A stretch of DNA of 64,000 nt, taken from positions 42,996-106,995 of the forward strand of contig NZ_JARWNW010000192.1 in NCBI RefSeq assembly GCF_029868325.1, written 5' to 3'. The notes beneath the pieces were generated by a model that was not told where the DNA came from, did no database searches, and saw only the letters and a list, made by a program, of their open reading frames with translations. Shown one piece after another: positions 16,055 through 23,683 of this stretch. The stretch's first letter is position 1. Every line of letters begins with the position of its first letter. Made by a program: the position numbers and the translations under genes. The DNA comes from Nocardia carnea. GTDB lineage: Bacteria; Actinomycetota; Actinomycetes; Mycobacteriales; Mycobacteriaceae.

Positions 16055-16543
16055 ATGGAACCTGTCACCGAACGAGAGATCAGAGCGTCGTTCGTCAACT
16101 GTTCGAAAGGAGATGCCAAACGCCTGACGGTCCCGCCCGACCTGGCGACCCGCCCGTGGGACGATCTGGACTTCCTGGGCTGGACCGATCCGGGGTTACC
16201 GGGTCGCGCGTATCTGGTGCTGCCCGAGGCGGACGGTCTCGCCGGGATCGCGCTGCGCTATGAGACCGGCGGGCCGCGCCGGACGCAGATGTGCACCGTC
16301 TGTTCGACCACCCACACCAACGGTGGAGTCGTATTGATGACCGCCCGCAAGGCCGGTGAGGCGGGCCGGCGCGGGAACTCCACCGGCACCTATATGTGCG
16401 GTGACCTCTGTTGTTCGCTGTACGCGCGGCATGTGATGACGCCGGCGCTGGGTCGCGCCTACCGCGACGACTACGACCCCGCCGACCGCATCCACCAGAT
16501 CCGGCAGAACGTGACCGCGTTCCTCGGCCGGGTCCGCGCCTGA
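16055..16543 (+). CDS. FBP-type treble-clef zinc-finger protein
   Basis: A 162-residue protein of the FBP (EF-G/ribosome-associated fibronectin-binding-like) C-terminal treble-clef family. ATEREIRASFVNCSKGDAKRL-type N-terminal helix, then MCTVCSTTH (first zinc knuckle) and TYMCGDLCCSLYAR (second CxxxC pair). In other actinobacteria these proteins resemble elongation-factor-binding proteins; their role is not well defined. ATG 16055 follows GAAGGAG by about 11 bases and matches the family start. The gap downstream contains two strong tandem hairpins that could terminate or process its message. Confidence 0.85.
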   Translation: MEPVTEREIRASFVNCSKGDAKRLTVPPDLATRPWDDLDFLGWTDPGLPGRAYLVLPEADGLAGIALRYETGGPRRTQMCTVCSTTHTNGGVVLMTARKAGEAGRRGNSTGTYMCGDLCCSLYARHVMTPALGRAYRDDYDPADRIHQIRQNVTAFLGRVRA

Positions 16544-16620
16544 TCACCGCCTGACGATGCGCAACGAGAGAAAGAGGTTGTGGCCCATGCGCCGACACTC
16601 GAGACCGAATTCGCGGGCGA

Positions 16621-16655
16621 CTCCGGATTCTTCGCCCGGGCAGGAGAATCCGGAG
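16621..16655. repeat. Perfect 11-bp inverted repeat (hairpin 1)
   Basis: CTCCGGATTCT at 16621-16631 pairs perfectly with AGAATCCGGAG at 16645-16655 across a 13-base loop, in the 342-bp gap between the FBP and MFS genes. There is no T-run after it, so it is not a canonical terminator. Confidence 0.7.
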
Positions 16656-16663
16656 CTGTCCCT

Positions 16664-16719
16664 CTCCTCCCCGGCCGGGACGGACCGGCCCCGAACGGTC
16701 CGTGCCGGCCGAGGAGGAG
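16664..16719. repeat. Long inverted repeat, about 22-bp stem (hairpin 2)
   Basis: A CTCCTCC/CGGCCGG/ACGGACCG left arm (16664-16687) faces CGGTCCGT/CCGGCCG/GGAGGAG (16696-16719) across the loop GCCCCGAA, with two mismatches. Eight bases separate it from hairpin 1. The remainder of 16544-16885 holds no recognisable gene. Confidence 0.7.
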
Positions 16720-16885
16720 CGCAGCGTTCGACCTTTGATCGAGAGGCGAGATCCTCGTAGGAGGGGCCCGCTGACGTGAATGCGAGGCGCTGCCCGGCCC
16801 GCGGTGAGTTGCCGCTATGTCGCCGCGACGGTGAGGTCGCAATCCCGCCAGCTCCGGGACCTGCGGCTTCATACCGTCGGTCGAT

Positions 16886-18118
16886 GTGAGAACCGAACCC
16901 ACCACAGAACCACACGCCGGCAATCGACTGCCGGGCTCCGTAGTACTGTTCCTTTCGCTCGCCGCCGCGCTCGGCACCTCCACGATCTATCTACTGCAGC
17001 CCGCGATAGCAGAGGTGGCGCACTCTCTGGGCGCACAGATCGCCGCCGTCGGTCTTGCGCTCGCGTGCGGACCCGCCGGATACATGGCGGGGCTGGGCCT
17101 GCTCGTACCGTTGGTGGATCGCTTCCCGCCCGGGCGGGTGCTCGCGATCCAGTTCGCGGTCATGTCGGGTGCGCTGGCGGCGTGTGCCGCGGTGAGTGCG
17201 GTCTGGGCGCTGGGAATGTTGACGGGTGTGGTCGGAACATTATCGGCGGTGGGCGCGGGCCTGAGCTCCGTGGCCGGCCGATTCGCTCCGCCGCGGCGGC
17301 GGGCGACGATCCTGGGCATTGTCACTGCCGGGATATCGGCGGGAATATTGGCCGGCCGGATCGCCGGCGGTTGGCTTGCCGAGGAGATCGGCTGGCGTGG
17401 CGTGCTTCTCGTTTTCGCGGTGGGTTGTGCCGTACTCGCTGCGGCCTGCGTGCTGGTACTGCCGGCCGCGCAGGGTGTGGGCGGGCGTGGCTATGTCGAA
17501 ACCCTCCGCTCGCTGCCTGGGCTGTTCGTGCGGTACGCCCAGCTCAGGGTTGCCGCGATATGCGGCGCGATCTGGTTTTTCGCGTTCTGCGCGGTATGGG
17601 CGGGGCTCGCGGTCGCGCTCTCGAAGCCCCCGTTCTCGTACACCGCGGAGCAGATCGGCCTGTACGCGGCGGCCGGGCTCTCGGGCATCCTTGCGACCCG
17701 GGTAGCCGGAGCCTGGACCGACCGGGTGGGCTCCGGCCGGGTGATCCCGGTGGGACTTTCACTGGCCGGAGTCGCCACAGCCATCATGGCGTTCACGCTC
17801 ACCGACACCGTGGTGACGCTGGTCTGCCTGGCACTTTTCGACGCGGGCCTCTTCGCTGCACAGGTGGCGAACCAGAGCACGGTGCTCGCGATCGACCCCA
17901 CCGCGCCGGCGCGGTTCAACAGCGCGTACATGCTCGTGTATTTCGTCGGCGGCAGTCTCGGTTCGGCCGTCGGAGCGGCGGTTGTCGATTGGTTCGGCTG
18001 GGCCGCAACGGCTTCGCTCGCCGCGGCTGCCATCGGGATCGCCGCCGTGATCGTCGTGATCACATCCCTGGGCTCGGGCCGACGGACGACCGGCACCGTG
18101 GCGACCTCTGTCCCCTGA
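16886..18118 (+). CDS. MFS transporter
   Basis: A 410-residue major-facilitator protein with about 12 membrane segments. GLLVPLVDRFPPGRVLAIQF contains the loop 2-3 Asp-Arg signature. GRFAPPRRRATILGIVTAGISAGILAGRIAGGWLAEEIGWRGVL is the TM4-5 region with motif-C-like glycines, suggesting drug/metabolite export by proton antiport (DHA1 type). The C-terminal half has AGAWTDRVGSGRVIPVG, the second loop signature. The start is GTG 16886 without an obvious ribosome-binding site. A bidirectional terminator follows its stop codon. Confidence 0.88.
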   Translation: MRTEPTTEPHAGNRLPGSVVLFLSLAAALGTSTIYLLQPAIAEVAHSLGAQIAAVGLALACGPAGYMAGLGLLVPLVDRFPPGRVLAIQFAVMSGALAACAAVSAVWALGMLTGVVGTLSAVGAGLSSVAGRFAPPRRRATILGIVTAGISAGILAGRIAGGWLAEEIGWRGVLLVFAVGCAVLAAACVLVLPAAQGVGGRGYVETLRSLPGLFVRYAQLRVAAICGAIWFFAFCAVWAGLAVALSKPPFSYTAEQIGLYAAAGLSGILATRVAGAWTDRVGSGRVIPVGLSLAGVATAIMAFTLTDTVVTLVCLALFDAGLFAAQVANQSTVLAIDPTAPARFNSAYMLVYFVGGSLGSAVGAAVVDWFGWAATASLAAAAIGIAAVIVVITSLGSGRRTTGTVATSVP

Positions 18119-18148
18119 GCGTCGAAATCATCTCCCCTGCCTTCGGCG

Positions 18149-18189
18149 ACCGGAAGGGCTCGCACCTCTCGGATGCGGGCCCTTCCGGT
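18149..18189. terminator. Bidirectional terminator hairpin
   Basis: ACCGGAAGGGC and GCCCTTCCGGT form an 11-bp perfect stem with a 19-base loop, between the convergent MFS stop (18118) and DUF6069-type stop (18199). Confidence 0.8.
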
Positions 18190-18198
18190 TCGTGCAGA

Positions 18199-18639
18199 TC
18201 ACGCTTCGATCAGCTTGCGGCGCAATCCCTCGGCAGCGATGACCAGAGCGGGGACCAGCGTCAGGTGCGTGACCGACAGCGCGACCGTGGAGGCGGTGTC
18301 GAAATCGGCACTCACGGTCATGGCGATGGTGGCCACGGCGATCACCGATCCGATCGCCGCGGCGAGGCGCAGCACACCGATCCATTTGTAGGACAGCAGC
18401 ACTGCCGCGCCGAGGCCGATCAGCATCGGAATCACGGTCAGCATGATGATGCCGCCGGGGGCCACGCTCTGTACCTGCCCCGCGTTGGTCGCCTCGAACG
18501 TGCCGCCGGCGGCTGCGCCGATCAGCCAGACAACGATATTGGCCAGCAGTGCCGCGCCGATCGCGCCGAAGAGGGCGACGGGACGGTTCATTGCGGGGAT
18601 GCGGACGGCGGGGCGGGCGGTAGTGCTCGTAGTGCTCAT
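18199..18639 (-). CDS. DUF6069 family membrane protein
   Basis: About 146 residues with four membrane segments (about 20-40, 63-83, 88-105, 118-137). The pattern of a first TM with GAALLANIVVWLIGAAAGGTF, then PGGIIMLTVIPMLIGLGAAVLLSYKW and VTHLTLVPALVIAAEGLRRKL, fits the DUF6069 family, small integral membrane proteins of unknown role. ATG 18639 has GGAGG nine bases upstream, so I prefer it to the earlier in-frame start. It shares a terminator with the convergent MFS gene; no functional link is shown. Confidence 0.8.
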   Translation of the reverse strand: MSTTSTTARPAVRIPAMNRPVALFGAIGAALLANIVVWLIGAAAGGTFEATNAGQVQSVAPGGIIMLTVIPMLIGLGAAVLLSYKWIGVLRLAAAIGSVIAVATIAMTVSADFDTASTVALSVTHLTLVPALVIAAEGLRRKLIEA

Positions 18640-18836
18640 GATGACCTCCTGGAGCTGTGAAGTTCGGGTGAGACCATCCTGAAACCTCAACAATTATTCA
18701 GGTCAATCCTTTTGGCGTCGCAGTGACAGAGGTCACTCACCGTCGAAGTCGAACCCTCGCAGCCGCGGGCGCCCCCGCTGTGCCATATGCCGGGCAGCCG
18801 AATCGGGCCGTCGGGCGACTCCCCCACCGGAGCCAC

Positions 18837-19400
18837 TCACGCTCCCTGCCCGGCAGTTCTGGTCGACTCGAGAAAGGTCCGGATCGCGGTATCCGCCGCC
18901 ACACGCCCCTCGTCACCGGTGATCGCGAGCTCGAACAGCAGTCCGCGTGCCATGGCCAGCGCCATCTGCGCCTGCAACGCCGCCTCGCGCGGTTCGTGCC
19001 CGGCCCGGATGAACAGCGTGGTCAGCACTTCCCGCCACTGCTCGACCCACTGCCGCAGCGGCACCGCCCACGGTCTTCCCTGCATCGCCGCCGCCGCCAC
19101 CTCGAAGAACAGCGGCGCCACCAATGTTGCCTCGCCGGCGATCCGGTCCCAGAACGCGTACGCCGCCGTGTAAGGATCGGGGTCGGCGTCGAGCAGTTCG
19201 GCCAGCACCAGGTTCTGCCGGCCCCAGGTGGCAGCCACCACGGCCTCCAAGAGGCCGTCACGAGAACCGAAGTGGTAGTTCAACATTCGGTGACTCGTAC
19301 CGATGCCCTCGGCCACGGTACGCATACTCGTATCTCCGACACCGTTGGCCGTGAACCAGGCGACCACTCGTTCCAGCAGAGCTTCGCGGGCGGCGCTCAT
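18837..19400 (-). CDS. TetR/AcrR family transcriptional regulator
   Basis: A 187-residue TetR protein. The HTH is VGDTSMRTVAEGIGTSHRMLNYHFGSRDGLLEAVV (about 20-54, seen in parts), with the NYHFGSRDGL form common in this family. The start codon overlaps the stop of the FAD monooxygenase gene (ATGA, 19397-19400), so both are translated from one message. It very likely represses that operon through the perfect palindrome at 21043-21060 and is relieved by the monooxygenase substrate or product. Confidence 0.9.
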   Translation of the reverse strand: MSAAREALLERVVAWFTANGVGDTSMRTVAEGIGTSHRMLNYHFGSRDGLLEAVVAATWGRQNLVLAELLDADPDPYTAAYAFWDRIAGEATLVAPLFFEVAAAAMQGRPWAVPLRQWVEQWREVLTTLFIRAGHEPREAALQAQMALAMARGLLFELAITGDEGRVAADTAIRTFLESTRTAGQGA

Positions 19401-20914
19401 GCGTTCTGCCCGGCGCCGGTGCAGGCGGCGGCCACCCGACGCGCCGCGGCGCCGTCACTGCCCCGGTACGCCACGTATCCGTCCGGCCTGATCAGCACAT
19501 ATCCGCGCCGCAGACCGTATCTGTCGCGTGCCGAACCGGTCGTGTCCGTATCGTCGTCGACCCGCACCTCGACTGTCCCCATTGCCGAATACGCGGTGTC
19601 CGTTACCCCGTACCGTTCTCCGGCCGCAGATGCGGCGCCGAAAACGAGCAAGGTGAAATGGTCGACACCGAGCCGGTCGTGGACCGTTCCCTCGGCCAGC
19701 GGAGCGTCCGGCGCCCGCTCCCCGCTCCGCGGGCCACGCGCGAGCGGCCATCCCCCGCCGCGGCCATAGCCGACGTCCAGTTGCGAATTCTGCAGGCTCG
19801 CCTTGCGCGCGGCGCCCGGGACGCGAGACCCGTACCGGAGCAGCGCATCACGAAGTTTCCGGGCAACCGGGTTGCGCAGTGCGTACAGCCGCCGCCGGCT
19901 CTCGACATCGCGGATGGTTGCCGCGGCAACCGGGCGCCGTTCGGTTTCGTAGGCGGCCAGCAGATCCGCGGGCGCGCCGTGTTCGACACCCGCCAGCCGC
20001 CACGCCAGATCGACGGCGTCCTGGATACCGAGATTCATCCCTTGGCCCCCGAAGGGCGGGAACACGTGGGCGGCATCGCCCGCCAGAAACACCCGCCCCC
20101 GGCGGTATCCGGTAGCGAGACCCACCCGGGTGCGATAGATCGACGTCCACTGCACTTCGGTGATCCGCATCCGGCTCGGGCCGCGTTCGTCGAGAAGTGC
20201 TTGCAGCTCGGCAATGCCCGGTCCGGGCCGCTCGGCCAGGGAGTGCGTATCGGTCATATCGGCGAATATCCGCCAGAGCTCGTCCGTGCCCGGAAGGCGC
20301 ATCAGCATGAAGGGGCCGGCCGGTCCCAGCCACATGGCACTGTCTTGGAAGGGCGGCCGCTTGTCGAGAACGACATCGGCCAGATAGTAGGTTTCGCCGG
20401 TTTCCCGGCCGGCCAGTTCGATGCCGAGTTCCGCGCGCACCCGGCTGCGTGACCCGTCGGCACCGATCAGCCATTCGGCCGCCGTCTCGCGGCCATCGGC
20501 GAGCGTGACCTCTACACCGGTTTCATGCTGGGTCACGGTCTGCACCTGGGCGCCGGCCTCTATCTCGACGCCCGCCGCGCGTAAGCTGTCGCGCAGGATA
20601 TCCTCCAACCCCGACTGCGGAAGCACGTAGGTGTAGGGGTACGGGCTCTGCGGTGGGACCCAGATGAACCGGGAAAGTTCGGTATCACCGCGCATCATCG
20701 AGGCGCCAGAGAGACGGTAGGCGACGCGTTCGATCTCGCCGGCAAGCCCGAGACTTGCCAGCAGCTCCATCGAACGCGCCTGCAATCCGAGCGCCCGAGA
20801 ACTGGTGCCGGGCTGCGCGCGCCGCTCCAGCACGCGGCACGCCACCCCGTTCGCGGCGAGGACGAGCCCGGCGACCATCCCTGTCGGACCGGCGCCGGCG
20901 ATAAGAACACCCAT
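19397..20914 (-). CDS. FAD-dependent aromatic monooxygenase (PHBH/rifampicin-monooxygenase type)
   Basis: A 505-residue class-A flavoprotein hydroxylase. VLIAGAGPTGMVAGLVLAANG is the FAD Rossmann motif (residues 2-22, seen in parts). ADGSRSRVRAELGI holds the DG motif, and VFLAGDAAHVFPPFGGQGMN the GD motif that binds the FAD ribityl chain. The C-terminal thioredoxin-like domain (RRGYVLIRPDGYVAYRGSD) is typical of polyketide hydroxylases and rifampicin monooxygenases. It hydroxylates an aromatic substrate with NAD(P)H and O2; the substrate is unknown. ATG 20914 follows AGGAAGTG. It is first in an operon with a TetR gene. Confidence 0.92.
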   Translation of the reverse strand: MGVLIAGAGPTGMVAGLVLAANGVACRVLERRAQPGTSSRALGLQARSMELLASLGLAGEIERVAYRLSGASMMRGDTELSRFIWVPPQSPYPYTYVLPQSGLEDILRDSLRAAGVEIEAGAQVQTVTQHETGVEVTLADGRETAAEWLIGADGSRSRVRAELGIELAGRETGETYYLADVVLDKRPPFQDSAMWLGPAGPFMLMRLPGTDELWRIFADMTDTHSLAERPGPGIAELQALLDERGPSRMRITEVQWTSIYRTRVGLATGYRRGRVFLAGDAAHVFPPFGGQGMNLGIQDAVDLAWRLAGVEHGAPADLLAAYETERRPVAAATIRDVESRRRLYALRNPVARKLRDALLRYGSRVPGAARKASLQNSQLDVGYGRGGGWPLARGPRSGERAPDAPLAEGTVHDRLGVDHFTLLVFGAASAAGERYGVTDTAYSAMGTVEVRVDDDTDTTGSARDRYGLRRGYVLIRPDGYVAYRGSDGAAARRVAAACTGAGQNA

Positions 20915-21042
20915 AACCTGACACTTCCTGTCTCGTAGCCCGTGCAGGGACCACAGGCGGCACTCCCTCGCGTGGCCGGATCGGTGCCGTACTCGCGTCA
21001 TGACCGGACCGGCAGCGGGGTTTCGATCACCACCCCACTCCT

Positions 21043-21060
21043 ATGTACCAAATGGTACAT
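21043..21060. promoter_or_regulatory. Perfect 18-bp palindrome, TetR operator candidate
   Basis: ATGTACC-AAAT-GGTACAT is a perfect inverted repeat with 7-bp arms, 129 bp upstream of the monooxygenase start, in the only gap upstream of the monooxygenase-tetR operon. TetR operators commonly have this size and symmetry. Confidence 0.7.
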
Positions 21061-21253
21061 CTCAAACGCGCGGGAGGACAGTGGCCGCGGGTAGACCACA
21101 CCCGCCCGATCGAAGGCGCCGAGCCGGGCAGGCACAACCGGTTGCCCGACCATGCGCACCACGCCATGGCGCAGTTCCACGCCCGGCACCCGGGCCGGGC
21201 GCTCTGACGGCCGGTAGTTTCCCGAGCCACCGACCGGCTATCAGGTAACGAGT

Positions 21254-21286
21254 GTGTGCGGTGCGGTCCGGGACCGCACCGCACAC
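21254..21286. terminator. Terminator hairpin, 16-bp perfect stem
   Basis: GTGTGCGGTGCGGTCC and GGACCGCACCGCACAC pair perfectly around one base. The hairpin begins eight bases after the alpha/beta hydrolase stop codon (minus strand). The rest of the 379-bp gap 20915-21293 holds the TetR palindrome and about 190 bp without a recognisable gene. Confidence 0.8.
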
Positions 21287-21293
21287 TCACCCG

Positions 21294-22169
21294 TCAGTGT
21301 GCCTGGGTCAGCATCCGCGCGACCTCCGCGCTGTGGTGGATGAATCCGGCGTGGCTGGTGTCCAGGGTGTGCACCGCGAACTTGTTATCCGGTGTCAGAG
21401 CGTCCGCATCGGCGATGATGCGGTCCTGCATCGCGATCGGCAGGGACCTGTCTGCGGTGAGCCGCACGAACGTCCGCGGGATGCGGCCCCAGGTCGCCGG
21501 GTTCGCGGCGGCGTGCGCGACCATCACTTCGATCGACTCGTCGGGTTGCAGGATGTTCAGGAAGGCCATGAATTCCGCATCCGATCGGTCGGCCATGGTG
21601 GCTTCCTTCAACGCGCGCAGCATTTCCGGATCCGCCGTCCGGTAGTTCGCACGACCGGCGCCGAGAACGGCGGGATCACCGACGTTCAACGGAGCCAGGC
21701 CGGGTAGCAGGCTGTCCGCGAACTCGGGTTCGGACATGTAGGCAACCGGGCTCGGCCGGGTCGTGCACGCCCACGCCGAGATGTACACCAGCCCGTCGAC
21801 GAGTTGCGGCACACGATCGGCCGTGGCGGTGATCGTGACCCCGCCCAGGCTGGCGCCCACCAGGATCACCGGCCCGTGCTCGTGCAACCGGGAGACCACG
21901 TCGGCGACGCGGTCCACGTTATCGTCGAGGGTCACCCCGGCCAGTGTCGACGCCGTATCGGCAAGCACGTCCAGGTCCTGCGGTGCCTGATACGCCACCG
22001 AGTATTGGGCTTCGAGACCGTGGCCGGGGAGGTCCACGGCGTAGGAGCGGTGCCCGAGCAGCGCCAGTTCACGTTGCAGCGGAGCCCACATGAACGAACT
22101 CGTGCCGGATCCGTGCACGAGAACGAAAGTAGGTGTCGCGGAGGAGGTTACAGAGGAATACGCAGACAT
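21294..22169 (-). CDS. Alpha/beta hydrolase
   Basis: About 291 residues. FVLVHGSGTSSFMW holds the oxyanion HG motif, VDLPGHG follows, VGASLGG carries the nucleophile Ser (about residue 106), and TSHAGFIHHSAEVARML the catalytic His. The pattern (esterase/methyl-esterase-like with HGxG, ASLGG and SHAGF) is shared with EstC/plant-esterase-type hydrolases of actinobacteria; the substrate is unknown. ATG 22169 with GAAGGA upstream is preferred over GTG 22196. It ends just before a strong hairpin terminator. Confidence 0.9.
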   Translation of the reverse strand: MSAYSSVTSSATPTFVLVHGSGTSSFMWAPLQRELALLGHRSYAVDLPGHGLEAQYSVAYQAPQDLDVLADTASTLAGVTLDDNVDRVADVVSRLHEHGPVILVGASLGGVTITATADRVPQLVDGLVYISAWACTTRPSPVAYMSEPEFADSLLPGLAPLNVGDPAVLGAGRANYRTADPEMLRALKEATMADRSDAEFMAFLNILQPDESIEVMVAHAAANPATWGRIPRTFVRLTADRSLPIAMQDRIIADADALTPDNKFAVHTLDTSHAGFIHHSAEVARMLTQAH

Positions 22170-22325
22170 GGTGAAGTCCTTCGTGGGAATGTTCACTACC
22201 CGTCGGCGACACGTCTACCCGCAACTCTCGGCGGTTTCGGAATAGAGTCCGGCCCGGAGGGGCCGGAGGAGTGCGCCGACTATTCGGGGCGCAGGCGCAC
22301 GAAGAACAAAAGCATGCGTCGCACA

Positions 22326-23105
22326 CTACACCACCCGCACCCGCCGGCCGGCTGCTGCCGTGGTTACTTCGTCCGCCCGCAGGTCGACGACGACGGCACC
22401 GGAATCCCTTCTGTCACTGAGGCGGGCGCACCGCACCTTTCCGGTCCGATACCAATCGACAACCGACCGTGCGGCCGCGCCGGCCTCCACATCGGCGACC
22501 AGAACGAGATACGAGGCGCCGAGGTCGAGCAGGCCGTTGATCGAGCATTCATAGCCCATGCGGTATGCCACTTCGCGAACCCAGCGGATCGCCCGCGTTC
22601 GCTCGGGACCGGAGGTGTGCTCGGTATCGCACAGGATGAGCAAGCGGCAGGCATCGACAGCGGTAGCCGTCTCGATCACGCGCTCGCACAACCGGTTCTC
22701 GTACGATCGCGCTCGTGCCGACCGCAGCGGCGACCACCTGTTCGGCCGGCCATCCCCGGACCTGCCGAACAGGAAGCCGACCAGCGACCGATCGATCACG
22801 ACGACGATCGCTTCCGCACCGGACCGCCTCCCGACGGTGATGGGCTGCGGAACCGCGGGCGGCCCGAGCGGGGTCCGCGGAATATGCGGTGCCGCTGCGT
22901 AACTCGCCGGAATACCGCGGCGATTGACCTCGGTGAGGATCGACTCGGCCAGGGCCGCCGGGCGTTCGGTGACCAGCGACCGGCCGGACTCCGGAACGTC
23001 GAATGCGCGGCGCCACGGCCGGAGTGCGGTCCGTTCCTCAGGGCTCTTCTTCGTCGCGATCACGACTGTCGCACCTGTCTGCCGGTGTGGGGTAGGTCGG
23101 GTCAT
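22326..23105 (-). CDS. Hypothetical protein, second gene of an overlapping pair
   Basis: About 260 residues, not recognised. It has two beta-rich blocks: AIVVVIDRSLVGFLFG in the middle and ASYLVLVADVEAGAAARSVVDWYRTGKVRCARL plus GAVVVDLRADEV at the end, with a helix-rich Arg stretch between (RSARARSYENRLCERVIE). Cys-containing strand CRLLILCDTEH is notable. There is no signal peptide or membrane segment. ATG 23105 overlaps the upstream 52-codon gene by 68 bases in another frame; GTG 23063 would reduce the overlap to 26. Translational coupling is likely. Confidence 0.65.
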   Translation of the reverse strand: MTRPTPHRQTGATVVIATKKSPEERTALRPWRRAFDVPESGRSLVTERPAALAESILTEVNRRGIPASYAAAPHIPRTPLGPPAVPQPITVGRRSGAEAIVVVIDRSLVGFLFGRSGDGRPNRWSPLRSARARSYENRLCERVIETATAVDACRLLILCDTEHTSGPERTRAIRWVREVAYRMGYECSINGLLDLGASYLVLVADVEAGAAARSVVDWYRTGKVRCARLSDRRDSGAVVVDLRADEVTTAAAGRRVRVV

Positions 23106-23196
23106 CGAACATCGCCTCGATTCGAGACTTGATCTCGGCCGTGCTGAATCCGGATTCCCGGCCGTTTCTTCGGTCCACAATTCCCGATGCATTCAT
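23038..23196 (-). CDS. Small acidic protein (52 aa), first gene of an overlapping pair
   Basis: From ATG 23196 the frame gives a polar 52-residue protein with a helix-forming FSTAEIKSRIEAMFDDP segment and an acidic tail (CDSRDRDEEEP). A clear Shine-Dalgarno, GGGAG, lies eight bases upstream in an AT-richer leader, the best evidence for translation. It overlaps the start of the 260-residue hypothetical gene, a leader or coupling arrangement. The function is unknown. No typical DNA-binding or toxin motif is visible. Confidence 0.55.
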   Translation of the reverse strand: MNASGIVDRRNGRESGFSTAEIKSRIEAMFDDPTYPTPADRCDSRDRDEEEP

Positions 23197-23413
23197 GCTT
23201 TTACTCCCGAAATAAAAATTGCACAGCCGATCGCCGCGAACTGCGCAGTGTTGCACAATGGAACACACGACCTGTAATGAAAATGCGGTTACCCGGAAAG
23301 CCGCGGAAATGTCCCGCGCCACCTCCCCCAGGAGGGGATCTCACCGTAATTCCGCCCCGAAGCCACTCAGTACCGGCGCCGAACGCGGGCGCGTCGATCC
23401 CTCGAAATACCCC

Positions 23414-23536
23414 TCAACGCTTCCTCTTTCGCACGACTACCGTCGAGTTCTCCTGCCGTTCGCGCTTCTCGGCCCGCCGTTCCTTCATGGTCGACGAAGG
23501 TTTCTTCAGCGATTTTCCGCGCGATTTGTCAGCCAC
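23414..23536 (-). CDS. Small basic conserved protein (40 aa)
   Basis: GTG 23536 with AGGAG five bases upstream opens a 40-residue, strongly basic protein (ADKSRGKSLKKPSSTMKERR then AEKRERQENSTVVVRKRKR). Short Lys/Arg-rich proteins of this type, with SLKEKRAEK-like cores, occur widely in actinobacteria next to unrelated genes and are often missed. A nucleic-acid or ribosome-associated role is plausible but unproven. It is downstream of an XRE-regulator gene on the same strand, 147 bp away. Confidence 0.65.
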   Translation of the reverse strand: MADKSRGKSLKKPSSTMKERRAEKRERQENSTVVVRKRKR

Positions 23537-23683
23537 TGTCGCTCCTGTTTTCCCGAAGTTCCATCCGACTGACTTCGACCATACGTCAGAAAAAATAAAA
23601 AGCCAGTCCGGCCGCCGCCGCCCCAGGCAGATCGGCGGGTCCTGACCCACGGGCGGTCACGATGCCGGGCGAAGAACCGCGGT

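Noticed and set aside
16780..18660. A 626-codon open frame on the plus strand overlapping the MFS gene.
   Set aside because: Arg/Gly-rich shadow frame of a high-GC gene; the MFS frame has hydrophobic segments and family motifs.
21804..23132. A 442-codon plus-strand frame opposite the hydrolase and the unknown protein.
   Set aside because: Antisense shadow without domains; the minus-strand hydrolase has complete catalytic motifs.
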